A stretch of 64,000 bases of DNA from Syngnathus acus. Lineage: Eukaryota; Chordata; Actinopteri; Syngnathiformes; Syngnathidae. The stretch spans positions 13,415,416-13,479,415 of the forward strand of contig NC_051101.1 in assembly GCF_901709675.1 (NCBI RefSeq), in the 5' to 3' direction. Position 1 is the stretch's first letter; each line of letters begins with the position of its first letter. Below the pieces are notes generated by a model that searched no databases, was not told where the DNA came from, and saw only the letters and a list, made by a program, of their open reading frames with translations. Positions 51,446 to 62,925 of the stretch are shown here, in pieces. The position numbers and the translations under genes were made by a program.

Positions 51446-52868
51446 CCTGAGCCAAAACAATCACTTTCAGTGATACATTTGCTACAAAGGCCACAAAGTG
51501 GTTCTTTTTGTATTTCTATTTTTTTTGCAATCCATTCACAATGAATTATACTTGCATTTTTGCTGTTTGTGTGCCAGCTTTGTCCCAATTCTTTTTCTTG
51601 AATGAAGCTAATATGCTTACAACTAGCACAGGAAAGGACATAAAGACATTGCAGAAATGAAATGCCAGAACCAGAATTCAAACCCTGGAGCTCGTAACTA
51701 ATGATTATTTCACAATACTGCACTCATGAATAGTCATTTGGCTATCACATGTTCCCTTTAATATTATTAGTTTGATATGCAGTTTCCTGTCACACTTCCT
51801 GTTTAAAAAGCTCCAAGAGCCACATTGTGGTCTTACCTTCGCTTTAGCCGCGTCGTCTGTGCCTCTCTTACGGAGATGCATGTACGTTTGTCAGTCAAAG
51901 CAGGATATTTGCATGGCATCGATGTTGCCACACTATTCAAGGCGGCTTAAAGCATCTTCTGATGGTTAAAACTATTTCAATCGAATGGAATGAATTGACT
52001 ATGAATGTAATATTGTAGTTTCCCACTCACATATTCACGTGTAGAGTCAAACTAGAGGTCACATCTCACCGCTGTGAGACTGGATCTTTGAAGCCGAGCC
52101 GGTTATTGTGTGCTTTGTTGCCGTGTTATGATGAAGATCAAGTGAGAGGTTGTGAAGCAGCTTTGTGCACACAACAATGGCGCGTGCGTGCAGATAGAAT
52201 CAGCAAGGCAGCAGGGGGAGCATTAAAAATGAAGGTGCTCATCATAGATAAGCACTTCAAACAGCCAAACTGCATCAGTCACATCGGTGATTGTTGATTT
52301 TATGACTTTGGGGGGGAAGGGGCGCAATGTGAGCCCATTCAAGGTTTTATAACATCTTTCCCATTCATGATCGGATTGGCGCTTAGCAAATCTGGCTCAC
52401 AGTTCTGAGGTTCTGAGTTCGAAGCTGGGCCGCGCTTTCTTTTTGTGCTTGTATGTTCTCACGTGGGCCCTGACATTTGTATATTTGTTTATGTATTTGT
52501 CAAGTGACAATTCAGACAAAAACAGAAATGCCCAAAGCTAATATGAGATTCATTGGGGAAAGAATTAATAAATAACATTTCCACTGTAATTACAGTTTGT
52601 TTATGTTATCTAAACATAATCACTATTAATTCGTTTTCAGTTCATTTTCGTTCTGCTTTTATTTTGTGAATGAAAATAACGATATTTCATTCGTTTTGAT
52701 CAACTTTACTAAGGGAAACAAAATGGATGGTCGCTTCAGTGATGTCGAGACACTCGAACCAGGGGGGCGTTTCTTGAACCTGGTCTCGATACAGACAGTC
52801 CGTGAGGCTGCGAGGGGGGAAGAAGCAACGTGTGGACCTTTATCACCTTCGATAGTGAAACTTTTAAA
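51446..52868. other. Intergenic and slc4a7 5' flank
   Basis: No gene. It contains a tRNA-like AATTCAAACCC phrase near 51,672 and a decayed SINE at 52,379-52,480. The last 100 bases, up to AAACTTTTAAAATG, are probably slc4a7 5' UTR. Confidence 0.5.
52379..52480 (+). mobile_element. Decayed tRNA-derived SINE
   Basis: GCTTAGCAAATCTGGCTCAC, GTTCTGAGTTCGAAGCTGGG and TTGTATGTTCTCACGTGGG follow, in order, the A box, B box and body of a common fish SINE (CTCACAGTTCTGAGG, GGTTCAAATCC, GCATGTTCTCCCCGTG). The 3' end is lost. Confidence 0.65.
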
Positions 52869-55800
52869 ATGTCACAAGACGCGAGCGAGCAGATGAGACC
52901 GCTGCTAACATCGGTAAGTGAGTTGTTGGGACTTTTTGCTCGTGCGGCGACGGCAAATTGTTGTTCATCCCGTCGGAGATGCGCCAAAGACGGAGAGAGC
53001 AAAGCGTGTGAGGAGAAACTTGAATGATCAACTTTAAACAACAACAAATTGACTGTGTTTAATTTGACTTCCTCTCCAGGAAGTGAACTCGGCTCGCGCG
53101 CACCTCGGTAGTTCCGAAGTCGCACCCAAAAAAAACTGCAGGTTTTCTAAAAAGTTGCTTTAAAAAAACGGTCGCGCCTGTTTTGTGAAACACGCAAACG
53201 ACATCTGTATTCACCTTGCATTCGGCTTGCGCCCTATCTACGTTATCGTCACGACGACGTGATTTCTATCATTTGGTTTTTACCCCTGCTGAAGCGTCTG
53301 ATATATTAAAAAAAAAAGTAAAGAAATTGATTTGAAACCTAAGGTGACAAAAGTAGAATATGTGACGGATGTTTCTATTCTTCTTTTGTGGACCACTGCT
53401 GTTGTTTCCAAGTTCCTTCCATTCATCCTTGCAGAAGAATGATATTGTCCATCATTTACACCTCAATGTTTTTTGTATCATGGACCGGTTTTATAAAAAG
53501 CTCCTTTGAGAAAAGGTGATCCAATTATTATTGTTTTAACTTTCTTAAATGAATTGATTATGTGTGGATGTTTCAGGCGGAGGAAGCAGTGCTGGACCGA
53601 GGGAACACAAGCTCCACCCTTTTCACCAACTTTGAGGCGGAGGAGCTGGAGAGTGAGTGTCTGACGCTTGTGTTCTTCACATCCAGGATGAAGCATTGAC
53701 ACATCAGTCATGTTTGTCGGTCAGGTCACAGGGAGCTGTACGTCGGCATTCACGTCCCTTTGGGCCGACGGCGCCACCGCCACCGGGGACACCGACACGA
53801 GCGGCGGAGGCAGGTTCGCCCGCATGAAGATGTCTGCGAGTCGCCTTCTTACGGTAGATTCCAAATGACTTTTTTGTCCCATTTGCTAGTATAAAAACAA
53901 TGACATTATTAAAAAAAAAAAATTGCTCTCTAGACACACCGTCACAGCGGGTACAGTTCATCTTAGGCACGGAGGACGACGACGAGGAACATGTCCCGCA
54001 TCAACTCTTCACCGAGCTGGACGAGCTTGCTCTCAGGAACGGAGAAGTCGTGGAGTGGAAGGAGACGGCAAGGCGAGGCCGCCGCCGCCGCGCTGCTTTC
54101 TGTCAGCCATCTTGAACGAGACTTCTCTTGTGTGTGTGTGTGGGCAGGTGGTTGAAGTTTGAGGAGGATGTGGAGGACGGCGGCGAGCGTTGGAGTAAAC
54201 CTTACGTGGCCACCCTGTCCCTGCACAGCCTGTTTGAGTTGCGCTCGTGTATCATGAACGGCGCCGTGATACTCGACATGCGCGCCAACGGGATTGAGGA
54301 GATCGCAGGTCAGTCCACCATTTTGTTGTTGTCGTCGTCCATGCACTCATGGCTGACGAGGTGTTCTGAAGTTGCTCGATTCTAAAGCCAAATTGCAAAT
54401 ATGGGGGTGAGCACCAACACCTGAGTAGAACCTTTTGAGGAACAATTTGAGATGTTTTACAGACATGGTGATTGACACCATGCTGGCGTCCGGTCAGCTG
54501 GAAGATCACGTCCAAGACAAGGTGAGGGAAGCCATCTTAAAGCGCCACCACCATCAGAACGAGAAGAGGCTGAGCAAGCGCATCCCGCTGGTGCGATCCC
54601 TCGCTGACATAGGCAAGAAATATTCGGACCCTCATCTGCTGGAACACAATGGTGAGCGCTCCGGACAGACCACGGGACCGCTTGATGACGACCACCTAGA
54701 GTGATGTGAAGCTTCTTCCAGTTCCAGCAGGTCTTCTAGCGTCCCCTCAGTCGGCTCCTGGGAACCTGAACGCCGCCGAGGGGGTGGGAGGTGACTTCAA
54801 CGCCGGTAGTCGTGAAAACAGCGCGGTGGACTTCAGCAAGGTGAAAGACCTCTTTGCACCAAAAAAGGATTACAATATAGTGACGCGTTCCCGTGCATTT
54901 CAGGTGGACATGAACTTCATGAGAAAGATTCCAGCAGATGCAGAAGCCTCCAACGTGCTGGTGGGCGAAGTGGACTTCCTGGAGAAGCCCATCATTGCCT
55001 TCGTTCGCCTGTCTCCCGCCGTGCTCCTCTCTGGACTCACCCAGGTGCCCGTGCCCACCAGGTGAGCTCACTCTCCTTTTGGGCAGAAGGTCCCATGACT
55101 TGAATTCGGTAATTATGCTCCATTGACCAGGTTAGTTAGATTTGACCAACCAATGTATAATGGGACTTTGCACCTCTGCCAATCAGGTTCCTCTTCCTCC
55201 TGCTCGGTCCGTTCGGAAAAGGTCCGAAGTACCACGAGGTGGGGCGTTCCATGGCCACGCTGATGACGGACGAGGTGTGAGGTTAGAAGCTCACGTGACT
55301 TAGAAGCAGTCTTTAAAATGTTTGTGTGGCCATCCTCAAGATCTTCCACAACGTGGCCTACAAGGCCAAGGATCGCAAAGATCTCCTGGCAGGACTGGAT
55401 GAGTTCCTGGATCAAGTGACCGTGCTCCCGCCGGGCGAGTGGGACCCCAGCATTCGCATCGAACCGCCCAAGAACATCCCCTCTCAGGTTTGTGGACACA
55501 TAGGCTAAATGCTAATGCTAACAATGCCAACTGTTTTACTTACATAGGTTGTCTTTGATAACAGAGTGAGAGCTGATTTTAAGTTTAGCAAGAGTTCGTT
55601 TTGTTGTTTCAAACCAGGGTTCTGATTTCAAAGAAAGATTTCAATCCATCTGTTGGGATTTCAAGTTAGCTAGGTGCTAATGCTAAAGCCAGCAACACCA
55701 AAATTGCATCCGCAGGAGAAGCGGAAGACTCCCTCTGCCTCGAATGGCTCCGTCCACACCTCGGGCATCATCAAGGAGGCGGAGCACGACGTTGGCCCAG

Positions 55801-58800
55801 AGCTCCAGAGAACGGGAAGGTTAGTGCTTAGCCGTGTTAGCCACACGTGGCTAGCTTGCGTATAAAGTAGTTTTTCCACATACTTAATACTCATAGAAAG
55901 GTACAGTACTGACGAATGACAAATTCTGTACATTTGTGCGTGTCAGGTTATTTGGAGGTCTGGTCGCGGACGTTAAGAGAAAGGCACCTTTTCTGCTCAG
56001 TGACCTGACAGATGGCCTCAGCCTGCAGTGTTTGGCGTCCGTCCTCTTCCTCTACTGTGCCTGCATGTCTCCCGTCATCACATTCGGAGGCCTGCTCGGA
56101 GAAGCCACCCAAGGAAACATTGTAAGAAGCGTGAATCACAACGTAGCAGTCCATTTAAGGCTTTGCACGTGGTGACATCATCATTCCGAGGCGTCCTTTG
56201 TGTGTGTCTGTCGCAGAGCGCCATTGAATCTCTGTTTGGAGCGTCCCTGACGGGCGTGACCTACTCTTTGTTTGCGGGTCAACCTCTCACCATTCTGGGC
56301 AGCACAGGGCCCGTTCTGGTCTTTGAGAAAATCCTCTTCAAGTTCTGCTGGTGAGTCAGGTCCTGGTGACTTTTTGAGAAGTAAATTCGTGATTGTTTAT
56401 GCTCTCAACGATACCAGGCTGGCCGTTGCTCAGTTCTTGTTGCTAGGCGGATTATTGATCCACTTCGATTCTATAAGGGATGATACACTTAGGATGGATA
56501 GACGCTTAGTAAATTTAAAGTTCTAGTTTTTAAAGGCGACCCTTCTCCTCTAGGGGGAGTCCTTGCGCCATTAGAAACTATTCTCCGTTGTAGGTAGGGA
56601 CGCCAAACCTGATACGATTTTTGTGGCAGGATAATGATGAAAACAATATCTTAGGAAGCATTGCCCCAAAACACAGAAGATCAACTTTAAAGTATTTTTA
56701 TTGAGCATTTGGTGAGTCTTCCAAGATGCTTACTGGGTGAAGAGCAGGAATCCACTGAAGGTGCTGTGGTGGTTGCTGTTGTCCCAGATTTGCGTGTTGT
56801 CCCAGAGAGTCAGCGAGAGCTTATCGCCCTTTTCCAGCAGCAGGGTGGCGCCGTTAGACGCCGTGTCGCTGCCCTCGCCGGACGGCTGCTCGTGGGTGAT
56901 GAGCTGGATCTGGGCGTCGTTCTTGTAAAGCACGGCGCTCATGGTGAAGTCGGCGGGGGCGTTGGCGGTGAAGCGGATGTAGTAGACGCCGCGTACGGGT
57001 GCCGTGAAATAACCTGGGGGAGGTAAGCAAGCAAGAAGAACCAGTGGCAGGGCATTAATAATTGATGCCCCCTCCTCAAAGAAAAACTTGATAGCGGCAA
57101 AGCAGTGCTTTTGTCGAAATGAAGCTCCTCAGCTCTCCTCAACAGCAAAATTCCACAAAAGGCTGCGACATTTGTCAAAAAGAAACTCCTCAGTGACCAC
57201 TGACCTGTTTCCGGGTCGTACGCTTCACCAATGTTGGTGAGGACGTCCTTGAAGAGAAGCTTCTTCATTCCGGACGTGGTCTTCTGGAGACCGTTACCCC
57301 CCAGAGACGCCGCAAACGCCACCTTTGGCACATCTACAGTAAGGCGACAAAAAAAAAAGAAAAAGAAAAGTGATGACGCGATGTATCTCACAAAGCAGCA
57401 TGAGCAAGTATTCGAAACTGACTTTTCATATTCCTCAGCTCCGTCTCGGTGCTCTCCATCCGTCCTTTGAGTTCTGCCGGCACATGATGATAAGTTCCGC
57501 TCCTAAGCAACGCAAGTACGAGTTGAAAAACCAAAACAAATCACCCGTGTTTTCCGTTTGGAGTTGCGTCATGGAAGCTTGAAGCCTTTTCATCTCCGAC
57601 TCGACGTCAAACTCCTTTGGAGCTTCGTCGACCCTTTGGAGGCAGGATGCAAAATCAAAACCGCTTTCTTTTATTTTTCACAACATTTCAAATTTGAAAC
57701 GGCTTTCCATACAGTGGGAAAACCAGGAATCCGCTGAAGGTGCTGTGGTGATTGCTGTTGTCCCAGATTTGCGTGTTATCCCACAGCACCATCTTCAGCC
57801 TGTCGCCCTTCTCCAACAGCAGGGCGGCGCCGTTGGACGCCGTGTCGCTGCCCTCACCCGACGGCTGCTCGTGGACGATGAGCTGGATCCGGGCGTCGTT
57901 CTTGTACAGCACGGCGCTCATGGTGAAGTCGGTGGGCGCGTTGGCGGTGAAGCGGATGTAGTAGACGCCGCGAACGGGCGCCGTGAACAGGCCTAGATGA
58001 CACGGACCATGTTGTTGAGCACCGTGACGTCTCGTGGCGGCCATTACGCGGGCTTACCAGTCTCTGCGTTATAAGCCCCGCCTACATTGGTCAGGACGTC
58101 CCTGTAAATGAGATCTCTGTTTCCCGTCGTCGCCTTCTGGGCGCCGTTTCCCCCCAGCGAGGCGGCAAAGGCAATCTTTGGGCTTTCTGTTCAAGTGAGG
58201 GTTCGACATTTGGGTTGATGTGAAAATGGCTACACTTTGACACCGGGCTCACCTAGGACTGTGTTCAGCTCCTTCTCGGCCGTCTCCAGACGCTGCATCA
58301 TGGCTGTTTCCACGGAGACACACAAGTCACATTAACCCAGACTAGTAGCTTAGCTTACTTGACCAATTTAGCGCCGGCGTCACCTCGTCTGTCGGCCTTC
58401 AGGTCCTCCATAGCCGCCCGGATGCCGTCAATCTCGGCCCGGCGGTCCAGCTGGGGAGTCGGGCCGCACCGCGCGACCGCCACCGTTAGCAAAAGCACCA
58501 GTGCGACACGTGCAAACATGACGGCGGAATATAGATGAGATGCCGGCGTCTCGTTACTTTTATACGGGGATGGCCGCGGTGACCTTGAACTTGTCAATAT
58601 TGGCTTTGATAAGAGGCAAATACATGCACGCGTCTGTCACAACATACGTACACACGTACCAAGATGCCATTGGATCAAATATTGATGCGGGCAAGGGTCA
58701 GTTTGAACTTTGATGTGAAGACTACGCTCATCGATCCGATGGCCGTTTATGTGAAGGTTACGCTCGTCGATCTGACACAGCAAACTTAGCCGATGAACTT

Positions 58801-61749
58801 CAGCATACTCGAGCACGTGTTGCATGCTTAACAAGGTTTTATTATTCCATTTATTTATTTTCATTTTAGTTATTTTTGTTTTATATATTTTATTTATTCA
58901 TTTGTATTTTATGCATATTTTTCATTCTATTTTTATTCAATTCTTCTTTTATTATTACAATGATTCCAAATGTCCTCCTCAGTGACTACGGCCTGAGCTA
59001 CTTGTCCCTGCGGACCAGCATCGGACTCTGGACCGCCTTCCTGTGCCTGCTGCTGGTGGCCACCGACGCCAGCTCCTTAGTCTGCTACATCACGCGCTTC
59101 ACCGAGGAGGCCTTTGCCGCCCTCATCTGCTTCATCTTCATCTACGAAGCCCTGGAGAAGCTTCTGCACCTGGGGCACATCTACCCGGTCAACACTGCCA
59201 ACCATCTGGACAACCTGACCTTCTACACGTATGTCGGACATCCTGGCTAAGCTGTCGTTTTATTTGAAGGCAGCTACGGATCTCTATCATGAGCAACCAC
59301 CGAAGTTCTCACTTGGCAGTTGAAGCTCTCGACCCGACTTTTTGTGCTCGTAGGTGCGAATGTTCTCAACCCGCCAACGCCTCGACCGAAACGCATCAGA
59401 TTTGGAGGAACCGGGGCTACAACTCGTCGGCGAGCATCCCGTGGGAGCAGCTGAGTGTGAAGGTGACGCAAATCCTCTGGAACATCTCGTCTCGTCAGAA
59501 ACGGGAGAACCCCGGCCGAGCTTCTCTTTCTTTTGCAGCGCTGTCAGAGTTTGCGCGGTGAATTCACGGGCTCGGCTTGCGCCCGCGACGGACCCTTCGT
59601 CCCCGACGTCCTCTTCTGGTCCGTCATTCTCTTCTTCACAACCTTCTTATTGTCGACATTCCTCAAAGACTTCAAGAACAAGAGATTCTTTCCCACCAAG
59701 GTGGGTTTCGCTTCCTGTCATCTATCACACATAAGATTCAAAACTGAAATGTTTCCAACAATCAGGAAGAGTCCCGTGACCTCCATTGAACTTCTGTTCC
59801 ATGATTTGCATGACGTGCAGGTGCGATCCACCATCAGTGACTTTGCCGTCTTCCTGACCATCATGTTAATGGTTCTGATGGATTATCTGGTGGGAATTCC
59901 GTCTCCCAAACTCAGTGTCCCGGACCGTTTCCAGGTAAATTCCCAAACCGAGGCGGATCTTGGGCTTAACGCCGGAATTTCACAGTTTCTGCATTTCCTG
60001 TATTGTGTCTCAGCCCACCTCCGATAATCGCGGTTGGCTCATCTCGCCGCTGGGTCCCAACCCCTGGTGGACGCTGCTGGCTGCCGCCATTCCCGCTTTG
60101 CTCTGCACCATCCTTATCTTCATGGACCAGCAGATCACCGCTGTCATCGTCAACAGGAAGGAAAACAAGCTGACGGTGGGGCCCGTGTTACTTTAATAAA
60201 TGTCCGAATATTTAATACAAACAAACCTTCACATGAGGCTAATCAATAGCATTAGCTAGGGAGCTAGCATACAACGCATTGACTTAATGAACGTTTTGAT
60301 TCTTTGCTTAACCCCAGAAAGGCTGCGGCTACCATCTGGACCTGCTGGTGGTGTCCCTGATGATAGCCGTGTGCTCCATCATGGGCCTACCGTGGTTCGT
60401 GGCGGCCACTGTTCTCTCCATCACGCACGTCAACAGCCTGAAGCTGGAGTCGACCTGCGCGGCCCCGGGCGAGCAGCCCAAGTTCCTGGGCGTCCGGGAA
60501 CAGCGCGTCACCGGCCTGATGATCTTCCTCCTCATGGGCTGCTCGGTCTTCATGACGTCTGTCCTTAAGGTGAGCTCACGATTCCTTCCCTCAGCTGCTT
60601 CGGCCCTTTTTTTACGTCCACGTTTCCTTGACGGCAGTTCATCCCGATGCCCGTCCTGTATGGCGTCTTCCTCTACATGGGCGTGTCCTCGCTCAAAGAC
60701 ATTCAGGTACGTGTCTTTGTTAACTACAAAAAAAAAACAGGCTAAGTCTCTCTTGTTGGTCTTGTGTAGCTCTTTGACCGCATCCAACTGTTCGCCATGG
60801 CGGCTAAGCACCAGCCGGAACTGATCTACCTTCGCTACGTTCCGCTGAGGAAGGTCCACGCCTTCACCGGCGTGCAGCTCTCCTGCCTGATCGCCCTGTG
60901 GCTCATCAAAACCTCCGCCGCCGCCGTCGTCTTCCCCGTGATGGTTAGATGAAGGCCGGGTCGCGCCCTAACATCATGCCGCCACCTCACGTTGTGCTCC
61001 GCAGGTTCTGGCGCTGGTGTTCATCCGGAAGCTTCTGGACTTTGGCTTCAGCAAACGAGAGCTGACTTGGCTGGATGACCTCATACCCGAAAGCAAGAAG
61101 AAAGACGATGACAAGAAGAAGAAGAGGGAGAAGGAAGTGAGCACACAGCATGTGACTATGTGAGCGTACCATGTGACCTTACCACACGACCTTCATGTAA
61201 ATAGAACATGACTTGCAGGAGACTAATTTGCAGGGGGCGGTGGACAACTCTGCGTTCGATGATGACGCAATAGTCGTCAAGATCCCTGTGAAAAGTGTGA
61301 AACCATGGTGAATCAGAAGCATCGTCTTTGTATGTGTGTGTCAGCACCACACATTGCCTTAAACGTGTGTCCATGGGTAGGTCAGACCCGTCTGAGGTGA
61401 ACATCTCGCGTGAGATGGATAAAAGTGGCTTCTGTAAATCTCGCTCCATGACGGCGGATGCCAACAAAGCTCTGAAGCCAATCAGCAGGTCAGCGCATGA
61501 TGTCATTGAAGATGTTGTTCATGGACGTGATTACTGATGGCATGGAATTATAAAACTGTGTAATTAAGAGACAACAAAATAGCAGCACCAGCAATATTAA
61601 GCTAACGATAGCACTATAAACAAGCCAATGTTAGTCTACTAAGTCTCTTTTTCTTGTTGTCTTTACCCTCCAGTCAGGAGCCTGTGCCCAGCGTGAGCGT
61701 GGCGTCTGAAGAGGACCAAAGAGTTGCAGACGTTGAGACGGCACTATGA
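52869..61749 (+). CDS. slc4a7: Electroneutral Na+/HCO3- cotransporter NBCn1 (SLC4A7)
   Basis: Plasma-membrane Na+/HCO3- cotransporter. 25 coding exons: 52869-52913, 53577-53652, 53725-53853, 53934-54072, 54148-54308, 54463-54651, 54722-54840, 54904-55061, 55187-55274, 55341-55487, 55716-55819, 55947-56121, 56217-56350, 58983-59228, 59354-59462, 59539-59700, 59821-59934, 60014-60175, 60318-60569, 60638-60706, 60770-60943, 61005-61136, 61219-61307, 61381-61488, 61674-61749; 3,357 nt, 1,118 residues. The cytoplasmic domain has [20 protein letters not shown] and [20 protein letters not shown]. The membrane part has [55 protein letters not shown] and [19 protein letters not shown]-like and [13 protein letters not shown] phrases and the end VETAL (human ETSL) point to SLC4A7 rather than A8/A10. 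The last four residues are a class I PDZ ligand. Confidence 0.94.
54841..54903 (+). other. slc4a7: 63-nt in-frame, stop-free intron of slc4a7
   Basis: GTGAAA donor and TTTCAG acceptor between VDFSK and VDMNFMRK. The human protein reads [11 protein letters not shown] across this point, so it is an intron. Its length is a multiple of three and it has no stop, so retention would add 21 residues without breaking the frame. Confidence 0.75.
56730..57633 (-). CDS. C1q-domain gene unit A, 5' end not found
   Basis: Exons with GT/AG ends: 57633-57545, 57473-57423, 57333-57205, 57013-56730. The first two encode a short helical, heptad-like part ([30 protein letters not shown]). The last two encode a C1q globular domain ([68 protein letters not shown]), ending LLFTQ. 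It is a tandem duplicate of unit B (same 51- and 129-nt exons) with a nearly identical C1q domain. No signal-peptide exon is visible between this unit and the end of unit B, only 55 bases upstream. The first exon here enters in a phase that does not fit the unit B first exon. It may be 5'-truncated or may use a distant exon. Secretion is therefore unproven. Confidence 0.7.
57688..58519 (-). CDS. Secreted C1q-domain protein, unit B
   Basis: Exons: 58519-58384, 58303-58253, 58186-58058, 57992-57688; 621 nt, 206 residues. It has a signal peptide ([18 protein letters not shown]), a short coiled-coil-like linker ([35 protein letters not shown]) instead of a collagen stalk, and a full C1q domain: [79 protein letters not shown], ending YGKPFQI. 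This is the layout of teleost C1q-like secreted lectins/adhesion proteins, which form trimers. It lies antisense inside the 2.6-kb intron 13 of slc4a7, next to unit A. The ATG at 58519 is chosen because the signal peptide starts there; a TATA-like TATACGGGG (minus strand TATAAAAG, 58565-58558) lies about 40 bases upstream. Confidence 0.88.
58558..58565 (-). promoter_or_regulatory. Possible TATA box of C1q unit B
   Basis: The minus strand reads GTATAAAAGTAACG here, about 40 bases before the start codon. Position is reasonable for a short 5' UTR. Confidence 0.45.
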
Positions 61750-62274
61750 CCCGCAGGGTTACGTCAACACCACTAAAGGGTGCTGCCATGCCTCCTGAGT
61801 CAAAGGCGAACAGGACTAGGACTTGGCTTCTCTACCATAGTGTTGCTTGTTTTTTTTTTTTTTATTATTATTATTTTTACATACTTACATATTATTATTA
61901 TATACACACAGCTGTTATTCTTAACTGCAAGCAAAAAAAAGTGATTTTTGTTCTTTATTATATTGTTATTTTTCCACATTTTGAGAGGGGGCTAGAATAG
62001 TCAAATTTTCCAGATTCTTTTGTCTTTTTTAAAGTTAATAAGTACTGCACTCACGTCATGTAATGTCAAACTTTCTCAGTGGCTCAAGTTATATGTCATG
62101 CACAGTTATTATTGTGAGAATGAGTTGCGTGATAAACATTTCCCATCCAGTGTCAATCGTGTCTACAATGATCCGAGAGCGATACTTTTGTTTTGAAAGC
62201 AGATAATGATGTCATTTCCTGTTTCTACTTCCGCCTACATCTATTTTAGATTAATTAACATTTCATTCGTTAAG

Positions 62275-62280
62275 AATAAA
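62275..62280 (+). other. Polyadenylation signal for slc4a7
   Basis: AATAAA about 525 bases after the slc4a7 stop. The stretch 61,750-62,280 is AT-rich with a poly-T at 61,850-61,864 and reads as 3' UTR. It ends about 120 bases before the pik3r4 promoter region. Confidence 0.5.
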
Positions 62281-62369
62281 TATTATTCGCAACTTAATGT
62301 ATCATGTGTGTTCTTTAGACAATTATTCAGCTTTTTTATTTGTACTTGGAGTTCGCCGTATTTACATTT

Positions 62370-62545
62370 CACAGGGCGGCTACGAGTGACGTTTCACTCT
62401 GACCCGGAAGCACAACAACAGCTGCACGAAGCCGTTTCTTCGCTTTATATCGCTAGTTTCCGCAGAGGATTCCCTTATTACCTTCTTTTCTCATTCTGAC
62501 TGGCTTTATAAAAGAACTCCACTACATCAGCCTCGCCATCCGCAG
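62370..62545 (+). promoter_or_regulatory. Promoter and probable 5' UTR exon of pik3r4
   Basis: GTGACGTTTCAC (CRE-like, about 62386) and CCGGAAG (ETS core, 62404-62410) precede a region ending at a donor, CGCAG|GTAAAA at 62545. The acceptor CCCGGCAG at 62913-62920 would join it 5 bases before the pik3r4 ATG. A TATAAAAG at 62507 lies too close to the donor to be the main signal. The intron between (62,546-62,920) shows nothing else. Confidence 0.5.
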
Positions 62546-62925
62546 GTAAAACGACTTTCCCCCACCACTTCCTGCCATTTTTTACACGGATGCTTTAGCT
62601 GTTTGGTTAGCCGGCGAGCTAACGGGACGCTAACGAGATGTCATATGATGGCTCCTTAAAATTTAAACACTGTAACCTATGTGGAAATATCGCTTCTAAT
62701 GACCTCAGTATAAAAAAACAAGCGTTAGAATAGGAAATGCAGGATTAACATGAGAAGTCACATGACGACGACGACAGATGGTAAACAGTAAAAGAGTTAC
62801 ACCGGTAAATTGCATGTACTATTGCGCTAAGGACTGAAGCCTTTTATGAAAGGTTCCCAAAGTGGTTTCAATTCGATAAGTGTTTTGTTACGACCATCAG
62901 TTTACTTCTACTCCCGGCAGAGGCG

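Noticed and set aside
62507-62514. TATAAAAG as the pik3r4 TATA box
   Set aside because: Only about 30 bases before the donor at 62545, leaving almost no first exon; the ETS/CRE-like sites upstream suit a TATA-less promoter better.
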